Source: Massospora cicadina (taxonomy: Eukaryota > Entomophthoromycota > Entomophthoromycetes > Entomophthorales > Entomophthoraceae). Taken from it: DNA of 64,000 bases. Made by a program: the position numbers and the translations under genes. Position 1 is the stretch's first letter, and every line of letters begins with the position of its first letter. Shown here piece by piece: positions 34,280 to 45,993 of the stretch. The notes below the pieces were generated by a model, which was not told where the DNA came from, did not search any database, and worked only from the letters and a program-made list of their open reading frames with translations. The stretch is taken from NCBI GenBank assembly GCA_022478985.1, contig JAKSZP010004233.1, positions 49,531 through 113,530 on the forward strand, given 5' to 3'.

Positions 34280-34730
34280 CATCATGTCAAGTTCCATTTG
34301 GCCTCTTCAAACTTGTCAGTATTGATGTGTTGGGTCCATTACCCATGGGTTACATGTACATAAATTTATCCTTTTAGCCATAGACCATTTGACAAAATGT
34401 GTAGAAGCAAATTTGTGCTGCTTCAACTTCCAAATTTACAGCCTTGTTCATTTTTTTGTCATTTTCACTCAGCAGGGATGCCCAATGATTTACTTTAGGA
34501 CAACTAATCTTATCACCTCTCAGATAACTTAAGAGCTAAATTCCTTCTTCTAAATTAATTAAAACTTCACATCCCCATTTAATCCATCTAATAATGAGAT
34601 GATAAAAGTGTTAACAAGACTTTAGTTTCTATCTTAGAAGGATGGTCACCTACAACTCTATGCGCTGAAACCACTAATTTACCAGAGCATTATTGGCTTA
34701 TTAGATATGCTACCCCAAAAATAATTAAGA
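34280..34730 (+). pseudogene. G4 integrase, first part
   Basis: SIDVLGPLPMG at 34318-34350 contains the first catalytic Asp; DHLTKCVEANL follows in a shifted frame. Near 34560-34700 HPHLIHL and NKTLVSILEGW are the region normally containing the catalytic Glu, and WLIRYATPKIIKML runs up to the G2 junction. The remaining part is at 41488 onward. Confidence 0.7.
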
Positions 34731-34733
34731 TGT

Positions 34734-35287
34734 TGTAAAATTAGTCACTGCACATGTTCACAAGGGTATTCTTAACTTTTTAAAATTTTGTATAATCAAT
34801 GGAACACAAATATGAACAAATTATAATTCAGTTGACACTTGATTGTTGTTCAGTTATAGTATCTAGGTACTTCTGACTTAAACTACTATAAACACAATTA
34901 CTAGTAGAATCTAGTATACCAAGAACAATTTATCTTTATTAAGTTTTACTTCCAAACATATATAGTATTTTTAGCATCTTAGTGCCCTTCTACTAGAATC
35001 AAAAGCATATATTGCCATAAAATAGCTTTGTACTCTATGAGCTGCAGCTTTGGCATGCCATTGGTTGGATCTTCTTTAAATCAAGTTACTAGGCTAGGAT
35101 ATCCTGCCCTTGAGCTGATAAACTATTGGGTACAACCCAAAAAATAAGAAAGTTTTAACAATCAAATATATCATAAATATAAACGTGGACTCCCTCTATC
35201 AGAAGCCTACAACCATCAATAATAGTAAATGATAATGGTGATCACCTCCGTCCAATCCACTGTTATCAGAACACATTGGTAAAATCA
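34734..35287 (-). repeat. G2 3' LTR (left copy)
   Basis: Aligns with 40939-41487; shared blocks include CTAGTATACCAAGAAC, TTAGTGCCCTTCTACT, AAACTATTGGGTACA and ATCAGAACACATTGG. The outer start could be 34731 if the end is TGTTGTA. Confidence 0.85.
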
Positions 35288-35599
35288 TAATATGGTTAAA
35301 TCCCAACATATCCCCACACTTAACCAGAAAAACTCTTCAAACATGTCTACTGATGTAAAATTCTTACCTAATCCCCCACTACCTAGAGGTGGTGGAAACC
35401 CATTGGTGGTGATCATGGCCATAAATAAAGCAAGATAGCAAATGAATGGAACTATTATTTGAGAAAATAATAATGATACATCACAAAGAGTAATTGTCAA
35501 TCATTGCAGAGTGAATCACACCTTATAGACATTTCACAAAACCATTGAACAACCATCTAAAGATTAATAACCCAATTAAAAGAAACTAGTAAATTAATT

Positions 35600-36640
35600 T
35601 TAACTCTTTGGTTGGCTATCGCATTCTCATAAGAATAAAAAATACACTTGGTCTAAAATCCAGCCATAAGAGCTTTTATTTGTACTGGCATCCAGGACTG
35701 ATTTTGTCAATGACTTTGATGGAGCCAATCCAAAGATGATCTAACTTGTTTCAGCGCTCAAAGCAATATGTATCACAATAATCAACCCTATCATTAATCA
35801 AGAAAAATGTGAGAGCTGGTATGTTAATATCCTCATACTCCTTGGCTTTATTTTTTTTGTTTCAGATTATTAGCATAGGCTGAACTTGACCCAATTAGAA
35901 CTTACGTCAAGATCTTTAGATTTTAGAGGAATCATCTCTGAGCTCAGCCAAATAACATGATATAAAATCAGGTCAACCCAGCCTTTCACCCATAAAGATC
36001 TTTGGAAGGTGAATTCCCTGTTTAAGAATGTTAATTTATATTAAGTGAAAGCCTCCAAAAAATATGTTATCCGGCCTGTAGGATTTACAGCTATTAACTT
36101 CTTCAAAGTAGCAGCCAGAGTAGCATTTACGTGTTCAAGCATCACATTGGTCTCCAGATGACGGTGCATCATCAGTACTCCCCAAAATTCTTATCAATAA
36201 ATTTAAAATTCGAGATGTATGAATTGTAAAGTTGCTGCCATTGTCTGCTAAGATAACCTGAGGGAAGATAAGACAATAAAACAACAGCTTCAGTATGAAC
36301 TTTGTAGTACTTCTGGAATCAATTTAAACAACAGCTTTCATTTCTACTCAATGAGTTACGTGGTCAATTGATACAATGACAAATCAGCTTTTCTCAGTAC
36401 TCAGAGTCAACAGTCCTACACTATCTATGGACACAGTATGCCACGCAAACTCAGGCTCCACTAATCAAAAAGATGTATATTTCTTGAAGGGCTTGTGCGC
36501 CGACCATATGGCACAACAATCACGATGTTTGGTGACATCAAAGTTAAAAGGTTCTCAATGAAATTTGATTAACCCTGTTCTGGATTCTTCTGTAGGCCTC
36601 ATGGCTGGTTACTTCATAAGCCACAGTAATAATTTCTGTG
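35600..36640 (-). pseudogene. G2 integrase region
   Basis: Placed by order: it follows the RNase H remnant and precedes the 3' LTR on the minus strand. Near 36480-36530 a His/Cys-rich stretch (CAIWSAHKPFKKY) resembles the end of the HHCC finger and its conserved K. No catalytic triad could be assembled. Confidence 0.4.
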
Positions 36641-36717
36641 CGCTTGGTTTGTAATAGATACAATAGGGATTTCTCTTCACAAAGTTGAACAATTGCCTAT
36701 GATAAGCCTCATACTCT

Positions 36718-37190
36718 TCATTGCTTTAGTGAGGTCCTGCTGAATTTCTGTTGGCTGGTCTCTATAATCCCTGATGAGATCTTCTCATACAAGGCATTTG
36801 ATTCTTTTTGCAAGTCTAGAATGGATGGTAACTGTGACAGACCATCAGCATTTCTGATGAGTTGTTCTTGCTCATGGTACCGTTTCATAGTCATATGCTT
36901 GCAACTTAAGAGCTCTTTTGGAAAACATCCTCTAGGATCTTTGAGATTAAGCATACATTGCAGCAAAGAGTGATCAGTTACAACAGTAAAGTGTACCCCA
37001 TGAATATATATTTATAAAACTGCTTTCAGGAGTATATTACCACATGCTATTCGCGCTCAGTTACAGTATAGTTGCGCTCCTGCTTACTCAGAATCAGACT
37101 TGTATAAGCTTCTTGGTATTTCAATGCCAATTACGTACTTTTGACTCAACATGGCACAGATTTCTGTCAAGGATGCATTAGTTTAATTAA
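36718..37190 (-). pseudogene. G2 RNase H remnant
   Basis: Minus-strand RNase H. Near 37165 NASLTEICAMLSQ replaces the TDAS block. Then VHFTVVTDHSLLQCML, the TDH motif, and EQLIRNADGLSQLPS, the conserved NADALSR end of the domain. The 3' half is open as an 82-codon stretch (36718-36966). Order and spacing match gypsy RNase H. Confidence 0.8.
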
Positions 37191-37599
37191 TAAGAGGTCA
37201 ACTGAAGTTTATGTAAATCAATATTGGTTCTGTCATCAGGTACATCATAAGATTATAGAATGAGTCCTGAGCTTCTTTATTACATTTGAAACCCTTCTTG
37301 GGATCCTTTAACAATTGAAAAAAGAGTCTGAGAAACGGCAGAAAACTTTTAATAAATCATTGATAATAGCCAAATCATGCCTAAAAATATCTGCACGTCG
37401 CAAAAACTTGTCAAATGGGGCATGACTGAATTACCTTGACCTTTTTGGGTTTTTGATTGCTTAGCTCATTATCATTAATAAAGAACCTTAGATATTCAAT
37501 TTCATTTCTGAAAAAATGGCATTTTACACAACTTAATTTTCATATTTGCCATGACTAGTTTTTTAAGGCCTCTTATAGCTGTTTAAGGCGATCCTTGAA

Positions 37600-38110
37600 A
37601 GTGAGGCTAAAGACTTTGATATATTCTAGTAGACAATAATTCATGACACCTTGAAATTACCCAACTCAGTATCCATGGCTCATTGGAACGTTGCCGGCTT
37701 TAAAGACCTTGGGCATTTGCATCAGCTGATATAGGCTACTGCCTGTAATAATTGCGCATTTTTTCCTGGTCTTCTTTAGGAAGGTTAATTTTCCAATATT
37801 CAGATATGAGATCCATCGCTGAAAAAAATTGAGTCCCTCCTAAGCGATCAAGAGCATCATCAATTTGTAGAAGATAGTAGGAGTCCTTAATTATTATTTT
37901 ATTTAACTGATGATAGTCTAAAATAACCTAATTGGTTCTGTCCCTCTTATTACAATTAATAATATATTAAACCAAGGGCTTGAGGATGGAACCAGCAAAC
38001 CATGGTTGATTAGCTTAATAACTTCATTAGTAACTATAGCCTCACTTTCTTGAAGGTGATGAAATGGTTTTATCCAAAAAGGTGGTTGATCCCCAAAGTC
38101 AACCTTGTGA
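37600..38110 (-). pseudogene. G2 reverse transcriptase remnant
   Basis: Near 37950-38060 the minus strand reads VIKLINHGLLVPSSSPW, the SPWASP block, closely like that of G0. The YxDD position near 37620 is not readable as acidic residues. Upstream at 38390-38430 PGILIPVHGEI matches G0 PGILIPSHGEI. Confidence 0.7.
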
Positions 38111-39230
38111 ACTATATTTTTGGCTCAACCCATATCATAATTATCTCTTTCAAAATCTCAAAATACATTAAACTAATTTAAGGAAGTGATCCTTTTGTTC
38201 AACTGAGATCCACATCAGCTTGCCTTAAGTGAGAACAGCTAAAATATGGTGGTGGTTCAGGCTCATCAGGTAATCTTATTTCATTCAGTTTACTAATTTC
38301 ATGAGAAATAGTTCAGTGGTAGGACTAAAATAACAAATGCCACTAATTTTTTTCTGTTTTGACCTACCCAGGAGTTTGTCTGCCAGTAATTTGATTTCGC
38401 CATGTACAGGGATTAAAATTCCAGGGGCTACTAGGGCTCAGTTCGGCCTTTTTCCCAAGATGTTTGAATTTCATCATATAGATAGTCAAGAGTATCTAAA
38501 GTTTGGCCAGTCCCAATAATGCACTGTTCTTTGGACTTCAACAACCATCAGCGCTTGTACCCTTAAAAGAATCCCTCAACTTTCTTTAACTTGAGCTTGT
38601 TCCGGCCAGTAATGTTTGCCAATATACCTATCCTTCATAGAAATGATCCCGTCTTCATAGATCAAACTAATGTAGTCGTAATTATTAGTCAGGTACAGTC
38701 CCCTTTTTGGTGGTAAAACAATGGCAAAGTTATCCAAAATTTCAAGAGTATTGTTTTGAAATCACACCACACCCCATGCTGTTGGATTAAATTGGCGCCG
38801 GTCAATATTCCATAATTCCATTTGGCAGAACTATGGCCATGGCGGTTTTAAAAAGTGATCCAAATTGTGAAGTCAAGGCGCTATAGGCACTTCAAGAGAT
38901 AGTGGTTTTGTAGGCCGACCATCCTGTAGAACTTATTATAATTTACTTCAGAGGCAAGCTTAAAAACCTTTACAAATTTTGTAGAAAAAATTTTGGTCAG
39001 AGCACCACCATTGTGCTGGCTCAAACTCTTACTAAAATCACCCAAATTATCAGCAAAAAGTACAAATAAGAATTGGACGAACTATTTTTTACTCAATAAA
39101 TGGCGACATCCTTTGCCAAACCTAAAGATTACAAAAGATTTTAATTATCTTAAGAGATCTTTCTTTTGTGGTAGCAATAAGGTTGAAACTTTGACATCAT
39201 ACAAAGGACTATAAGCTTCCATCTGCGCTG

Positions 39231-40900
39231 TCAGACCTGTGCCTTATTCAGATAAGGTCGCGCCACTTTTTTGATCATTTCAGTCTCTGTACCCTCACTT
39301 ATGAGTAAGTAAAAGCAAAAACTCAGTCTAGGGGAACATGCATAAAGGCGGTTGTAGACTGTACTGAGTCTACTCCATATGATCTTTTCCCAAGAAGGAA
39401 AGTTATTTATCTGGGGGATAACCACGTAATTTTTGTTGGGTTTGGTAGAGCAGAACTGTGAGATAAAGCCATATTTTCCGCACTTGTAGAAGATGACATG
39501 GGTCCACACTTACTTTTGTGGAGTTTTTCGAATAAACTTACAAAACCTAAAGGATTGCCCCACCCATTCTTTATTGGGGGGTTTCCCTAATAACCCATAG
39601 GAGCAGTGCCAGCGTTGTGAAATCTCTTGTTTGGGCATTGAAGATGGCATCACAAACGCGCAAGAATTTGACCATTTGAGCTGTTTTTGTATCCATGGTC
39701 TGATCAGGGATTATTTCCCAATTAAGCTCTTTGTGTTCTTGCAGCGCCGACTTCATGGCAGTCTAATCTTCAAAATCAGTTATTGCTAACACCCCTGTAA
39801 CGATCTGTGCTTCTTGATAGAAGCGACTAGTGAAGGCTTTGATAGACTCATCTCTTTGGAAATGGATACTGAATTACTCCTACTTACAGTTGTTGAGGTG
39901 CTCCTGACTGCCAAATCATCCTATAATCACAACCTTCGCTTCTGCATAAGACCATTTGCAGCAGATAGATAAGCAGAATATAATTATGGATTGCGATGTT
40001 AATAAAGTTTACAACGGTGATCACCTTTTAGTGATCCTCACACCACACCATGGACATCTTGGTCAACTTAAAAAATGCCATAATATTGTCTCATTGTATC
40101 TTAACCAGTTTTGAAGTCATTGTGATTCCAGAGTCTCAGGAGAATAGCCGGGAATTTAGACCGCCAGCTGACAGTTTTCAGAAAAGATGAAGATCACCAT
40201 ATAGGGTAAGTTGCCATGGTTTTCTTCACCTTTCACAATGTGCCTCAACTAGATTCAGTGGAACTGTCATCCCAAGACAGAAATCTTTTCTTAGTCAAAA
40301 AGGATCTAAATATAAACTCTTGTGACCGCGGCCATTGCACCAACATAATGTAGAAAACCATCAGCAATGGGTTTTCCACTTTTAGATAAAGCCAGACTTC
40401 CACGCCTACAATATTGGGTACTTTCGACGTAGTTCCTTGAGCTCCTTGGCCAGCTGGTAGATTTAGTCAGTAACATTGCTAGCGGTTTTTACTAATAACA
40501 TGGCTTTACCTGAGCCTCGATCATATATGAGCCCTGTTTCATCGTAATCCCCTCAATTGCGGCAACTCAGTCCTTTAATTAAATTCCTGTCTTCTGAGAT
40601 ATGGAATTCAAGGCTGTAACATCAAGCCCCAACAACTCAATCCAGATTCCCTTAACCTCATCTTGGTTGTGAGTCTTCATGTCAATGACTAACACATATA
40701 GCTTCGCGACTTCTTCCTTAATAACTTTTATGGTGCATTATAATATAGTAAATAGACTTATACAACTTTACAGACAATTTCAATCCCTAATATAGTAGGT
40801 CACGATTTTGGATGTTCGCCATTCTTCAACCTCAACTTGCCCACTCCCCTTGTTGTTCACCAGTTTTCAGATTATTTCTTCATAACTTAAAAACTTATTG
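39231..40900 (-). pseudogene. G2 gag with damaged zinc knuckle
   Basis: Gag region between primer site and pol. At 39450-39491 the minus strand reads FYKCGKYGFISQFC; the spacing is that of C-x2-C-x4-H-x4-C, but the first Cys and the His are both Phe, so zinc binding is lost. The open stretch 39231-39509 contains it. Upstream 39571-39756 (61 codons) belongs to the same gene in another frame. In the family Gag forms the particle and packages RNA. Confidence 0.65.
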
Positions 40901-40918
40901 TCAATGTTGGCCCAGAAC

Positions 40919-40936
40919 CCCCTGTAGTGAGCACCA
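40919..40936 (-). promoter_or_regulatory. G2 primer binding site
   Basis: Minus strand TGGTGCTCACTACAGGGG, identical to G1 at 9556-9573, two bases inside the 5' LTR. Confidence 0.7.
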
Positions 40937-40938
40937 AT

Positions 40939-41487
40939 TGTAGAAAAGTGGTCACTGCACAGATTCGCGAGGGTATTATTAACTTAATAAAACTTCCCTG
41001 TATGATGACAGAGAACAAGAATCTGAGCCACTAATGTTATAGTTGAAACTTGATTTTTGTTCACTTATAACACCTAGGCACTTCCGTCCTAAATAGCTAA
41101 AACACAATCACTAGTAATTTCTAGTATACCAAGAACCAGATATTTTTAGGGAAATACTTACATACATATATAGTATTTAGAATCTTAGTGCCCTTCTACT
41201 TGAATTATCTGTATCAATTGACAGAGAATAGTGATATTCAATGGCCTACTGATTTGTAATGTCATTGGTAGGAACTTCCTTAAATACCCATGTTAAGAGA
41301 TCATGCCCTCAAGCTGGTAAACTATTGGGTACATATCAACAAATACAGAAGTCTTAACAATTAAATAAATCTTAAATATTAGCTTGGAGAACCCTCCCTC
41401 AGAAGCCTACAACCGTCAATACTAGTAAATGTTATCAGAGATCATCCCCGTTCAATTCACTGGTATCAGAACACATTGGAAAAAGCA
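40939..41487 (-). repeat. G2 5' LTR (right copy)
   Basis: 549 bp aligned with the left LTR; plus strand begins TGTAGAAAAG and ends AAAAAGCA. Confidence 0.85.
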
Positions 41488-41640
41488 TAAGCTTATTGAT
41501 TACAAACAAACGTCTCCCTTCACGGCCCTATATGGACATGGCTAATTAACAACCAGTGTTCAAAATTAGTTGGACTTGTCAGAGCCACTAATTTCTGAGC
41601 TTACTGTGAAACCTTAAAGGATGATAATATCTTATTTTTA
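41488..41640 (+). pseudogene. G4 integrase, continuation after G2
   Basis: YKQTSPFTALYGHG at 41501-41542 is the conserved S-T-G-x-SPF-x-LYG block found about 40 residues after the catalytic Glu in gypsy integrases. This is the segment missing at 34730, so the two parts were contiguous before G2 inserted. Confidence 0.7.
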
Positions 41641-42569
41641 GCCCTTGCTACCATAGAGATTACCTGATCATAACTAAAGAGATGTCCTACTCTAATTCTA
41701 ATAGGACCACCTTGTTGACCATTAAATTATGAGATCTAGCCCTGTTCTATCATCATTGACTTGAGATTCACAAAATAAACAAATTTTTCTTTGGCTAGGT
41801 CCCTACCCCTAGATACATAAGTTAAACTCTGTTATTCCATTGTAAATGGCTACTAGAGTATGGTGTCAACTGATTTATGTCCTTTCCTATGGCCCTTTAA
41901 CCCTCTGATAGGATTTTGAGGAGGCGTCGTTAAATTTTAGATAACAAACAAGTTGATTCCTGTTTCCAAATCAATAATTATTTATTATCTATCAAACTTT
42001 CTTAGTAGTACTCAAGACCAAATTCAGTTGATGGATTAGACAAGTACAAACCAAAATCCTCAAAATGCACTGGAATCTAAGTAAATGTAATCCTGATTGG
42101 CTCGATTGCTCCAAACACTCGCAAAGGGTGCCTCTAAACAATCAATCACAATGACATCAATTAAGGAGAACAATGAAGACCTTATTTGATCTGTTGTCAT
42201 AGAAAACTTTTTGATCCTTAACAAAGGGATCAAAGGAGATCTTTTAGATACCTATTAACCTGACCTTTAAATAACAAAGCGCTCTAATTTAATAAATTAT
42301 AATCTATACACTTCTCTTTTCTAGTTGCTTTGAAAAATCTTCTTATTTACAGCTTCAAATCCCCAAAAAACCTTAACTTATAAGTATAGGGTACTGACAA
42401 GACTACAGTTGCTGAATAAATTTAAGCAGAGCCCTTAAAGTAAATAGACGAATTTAATAGTTGGAGGATTAATGCCATTAAGACAAACTGAAAGTACCTG
42501 ATTTTGAGTATCATTCAAAAAAATATAACAGTAATTTTTGTTTCCACATTTTTAATATTTCTACATGCT
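41641..42569. other. AT-rich sequence, probable end of G4
   Basis: No recognisable domain; presumably the integrase C-terminus and 3' LTR of G4, but no matching 5' LTR was found. Confidence 0.35.
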
Positions 42570-42770
42570 CTTAATACTTAGCATATCCTCTATTTACAAT
42601 ACAGCCATCCAATGGGTCATTTGTGGCATGGTATATAATGTAAATTAAATAGTAACTCAAATGGTTAAACCAGAGCTTTTTCAGTTTATTTTCACGTCCA
42701 AATCCGTGGTTGTTGCGATAGCTAACCTTATCACCAATATAAAAATTTGGAAATGACAGCCAAAATGAAT
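42570..42770 (-). pseudogene. Gypsy integrase C-terminal fragment
   Basis: On the minus strand one frame reads SFPNFYIGDKVSYRNN and then KLKKLWFNHLSYYLIY. This is the usual integrase C-terminal fold (FxVGDKVLYR ... KLxxLWxGPYxI). A related string occurs in G0 near 110-170. No integrase core lies to its right, so it is a truncated scrap. Confidence 0.55.
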
Positions 42771-42849
42771 CTTTTTACTCCTTGGATTTAAAATGTTAGT
42801 TCTGTGGCACAGCTACCATTCCTAGACCGGGATAAGCATCCTTTCAGAC

Positions 42850-43490
42850 GCAAAAGGGTTTGAAGGTCCAGGTGGACCCCTTTAACAGCTAAGATACCTG
42901 GCTCATGTGGTGGATGAGCGGTAAGTCACTGCCCAGGACCTTAAGATGCCCTCTCTGTCATTTCCTTTTAAATCTTAGTAGCAGTGGAAGAGGGGGTCTG
43001 CAGAGAGGTTGGCCAATCATGGGGCCATTGGCAGGACCCTGAATTGCACTCACCCCTGGCCATTCTTCTTATAAATCCCCTACAAATGGGCAAAATGGTT
43101 GCGAGGCACACTAACTTGTATCAGATCAGAAAGTCTGGTTTGGGTTGTCCATTATATAAATAGTGGTTCAGGCCACAATACCTCAGGCAGCCAATTGACT
43201 TTTGAGTCAGAACAACAGCCCCAACCTGTCAGTGTAATCACAACTATATTGGCGCACAATGGACCGCCTGATCCAAATGAAATTGTGACAGATAAGAATC
43301 ATTTAACTGATTTGGCCCCAAATCTGGTAGGAGGCCATCAAAGGTTATTAAATCTGTTTAAAGTCTTACAGACTCCTTCCCAATGCGTCCCTAGCCAATT
43401 AGAGTATGTTGACAACTCCCTTGAAAGCACTTTTTAAATCCCTTCCTTAGTCCCCCTCCCCACATAAGACAACAGCCCACCTAGGTTCTG
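42850..43490. other. GC-richer segment left of LINE-B, unknown
   Basis: A GC-richer stretch. On the plus strand 43099-43437 is open for 112 codons (first codon TTG), with polar text such as SEQQPQPVSVITT and LVGGHQRLLNLF. An ATG at 43095 opens only 22 codons. I do not recognise any domain. Before LINE-B inserted, this was joined to 54000-54950, which is similarly GC-rich. Confidence 0.35.
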
Positions 43491-43506
43491 TTGTCAGTTC
43501 ATTTTT
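43491..43506. repeat. LINE-B target duplication (3' side)
   Basis: TTGTCAGTTCATTTTT, identical to 53984-53999. Confidence 0.9.
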
Positions 43507-43517
43507 TTTCTTTTTAC

Positions 43518-45880
43518 TTAACAGAGGCAAGCTAACCAGGGGATGGGCATTACCGAGTATGTGTAGAAAACGAAGGTAGATAAAATTGGGCACCTCGGGG
43601 TACTCAGGTTACCCCTGTTGCCAGCAGGACTGCCAGGTATGGGGGTTGGTGTGTTACTCCGAGGGGGTTTCCCCACTATGGAGCAGGTGTGAAGGAAGGG
43701 GTTTGTGCGGAGGAACCAAAGTGGGTACCACGATTCTATGAGCGCCTGTTGCCTTGGCCTCATATATCCATAGAGCCAGGCTTGTAAATGCTTCAATAAG
43801 TGGACATGGAACCTGTTGATAACCCCATGAATGGTTGGGACCGTGCCCTTGAACGCATCTAAGGCAATAGTGTGGATTGTCCAAGTATCAATGGGTATCA
43901 TTAGGGAGCAGAGGGTAATTGGGATTGGTGACTCAATCTGGAGCGCGAGGAGGCTCTTTGATATAGAAAGTTCCTGGTCGTTTTGGAGTTTAAGCAAGCG
44001 CGCGACTTCCTGCCATATGGCTTTGGTTGGGGGACATGTTTCTAGGAGTTGATGTAAAGAGACCTCCCCTCCACATACTGCACAGGTTGCGTAGAGGGAA
44101 TTGGAACAGTCCGCCATCCTATAGGTCCTTCTCAGACAGCGCCAGGCGTTAGCTCTTAACCTCGGCTGTAGGAGTGGGTGGTGCGTCATTCTCCACACTG
44201 CCTTCTGTGTGGTTAAGTCATATGGAATGTCCATCGCATCTAAGTATTCGATATTAGAAATGGTTGGGGTCATAGCAAGCATGTCTCTCTGGGGGTGGTT
44301 TTCTGGTTTTCTTAATTTGAAGTGGGGACTAGGTCGTCTCCTTCCCTGCACAAAGCCAGTGTTCTCTATGGTCCATCCCATGCGGCGGATGGTTCAGAGG
44401 ATGCATTTGAAGTGAGGGGGGTTCCATGCGGGCCTGTTGCGGTAGGTTGTTTAGCAAGGTATGATAGTAGTCTGGGTGGGCTATGTGGGTTGGTTAATTT
44501 GAGCGCCTGTGCGATGTTCGTCCTCACAGCCCTGGACCAGTGTTGTTTCAGGAGGTCGGGGCAGTGACTTCCTTTATCCAGGTACCCAGGATGCAGTTGG
44601 CGTGGCTCTCAAAATCCTTTAGTCCCATACCTTTGCTTGAGCGTGGGCCTAAGAGTGTTTCCATCTGTATGGGAGGAAGGGATCTGGGCCACAGCCAGTA
44701 CTGGATGAGCGCGCGGAATGAAGTTATAAAGGTGGGTGAGAAGGCGATTGCGTGGGCAGGGTACCAGAATATTGGGAGGATGAGTGAGTTAGCAACTGTT
44801 ACTTGCCCCGTTAGTCCTGGGGATCTTCCCTTGAGGAAGGTGACGCGGTTGGATACCCACTGTAGTAGGGTGCTTTCCATTGTCTCATTGGCATATCCCC
44901 CTGTTTCCAGCCATATCCCAAGGTGGCGGACAGGAGTGGTGGTGGGAAGTGATGTAAAGGGTAAGATGAGTGGGTTTTTCCTTTGTATGGGGATGTGAAG
45001 TTCTGGTGTGGTAGCCCAGTTGTTAGTGTATTGTCTAAGAGAATGATTTCTGTTTTCCTTTTGTTGAGTGATGCGTTGCTCACCATGGAGTATTCCTCTA
45101 GGGTGCGTTCCAGCTGTCTGGAATCATTGTTGTTAGCTATACCTGCCACGCAGTCATCTGCAAGGTCAGTATATTGACTGTTGGCTAGCCTTGTGCAGTT
45201 ATGCCCATGAGGCGTGAGTCAGTTATGCGGAGGAGTGGATCAAAACTGAAATTATATATAATAGTGGGCTGAGGGGGTCCCCTTGTTTGAGCCCTCTGAG
45301 TGGTGTGATCTTGTTAGTTAAGAAGCCAGGGCCGCATACAGCCATGGTTGCAGATTCTATAAGGAGCATCGCCCACTTTATGAATCTGGGTGGGAGTTTG
45401 AAACCGTGTATGCATTCCTTTAGGTAGGGCAAACTAACGCGGTAATATGCCTTTTCCTGGTCTAAGAATACTAGGGCTCCAGATGCTTTGGACTGAATTA
45501 TGTTTGCAACAGGGTGTATGTTGTTCCAGATTGAGCGCCCTGGTATAAACCTAAATTGGTTGGGTGACAGGACTTTAGAGGCTATTGTGCCAAATCTGGC
45601 TGCTAAAATTTTTGTATAAGTATTAGAAAGTGCAATTGGACGTTTGTTGGCCAGGTCCAATTTGTCACCCTCTTTATACAAGGTTATGACATATGATTCA
45701 TGGCCACCAGGTAGGAGGCGTGTTTCCAGCAAGCACTGGTTCATAGATGCCAATAGGAGGGGGGAATTTGCTGAAAATATTCTTTGTAAATTTTTAGGGT
45801 ATCCCATCAGGCCCTGAGCATTTCCTACATGGTGTACCGCGGATTGTATCCCAGAGCTCTTCCTGCGTAATTAGATTTAG
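43518..45880 (-). pseudogene. LINE-B ORF2, RT and C-terminal part
   Basis: RT of LINE-B from the A4 junction to the 3' end. The 194-codon stretch 45223-45807 has SPLLLASMNQCLLETRLLPG, FLDQEKAYYRV with the first catalytic Asp, and GLKQGDPLSPLLY. A shifted frame carries LADDCVAGIANNND at 45129-45164 (LADD at 45153-45164; usual form FADD), with both Asp kept. The last stretch 43518-44381 is open for 287 codons and holds CAVCGGEVSLHQLLETC, the C-terminal zinc motif with His one residue earlier than in LINE-A. The GPDGIP block near the junction is followed by a stop. Confidence 0.9.
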
Positions 45881-45896
45881 TATATTGTATTCTTGA
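45881..45896. repeat. LINE-A4 target duplication, left
   Basis: TATATTGTATTCTTGA; the right copy at 51159-51174 differs by one base. Confidence 0.85.
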
Positions 45897-45993
45897 AAAA
45901 CTTTTCTCTCTCATTGCAATCACTTTTCGCAACTTATTCAATTCAAGTATGATTCTGGTTTGATAATCTCACAGAGGAGATTAGTCTGCGCCA

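Larger units (their letters stand above)
32691..34730 (+). mobile_element. Ty3/gypsy remnant G4, left part
   Basis: A plus-strand gypsy pol in the order RT, RNase H, integrase. It stops within integrase where G2 begins and resumes at 41488, so G2 inserted into it. No LTRs of G4 were found. Reading frames are heavily broken. Confidence 0.75.
34731..41487 (-). mobile_element. Ty3/gypsy LTR retrotransposon G2
   Basis: A 6.75 kb minus-strand element with two diverged LTRs of about 550 bp, the same 18-base primer site as G1, a gag with a damaged zinc knuckle, and RT, RNase H and integrase remnants. It sits within G4 integrase. Ends are approximate: LTRs seem to run TGT...CA, with TAAGA before the left and TAAGC after the right as a possible imperfect 5-bp duplication. 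All pol frames are broken. Confidence 0.85.

Noticed and set aside
41461..41475. TGGTATCAGAAC as a primer binding site
   Set aside because: It lies inside the end of the G2 LTR and occurs in both LTR copies in the same place.
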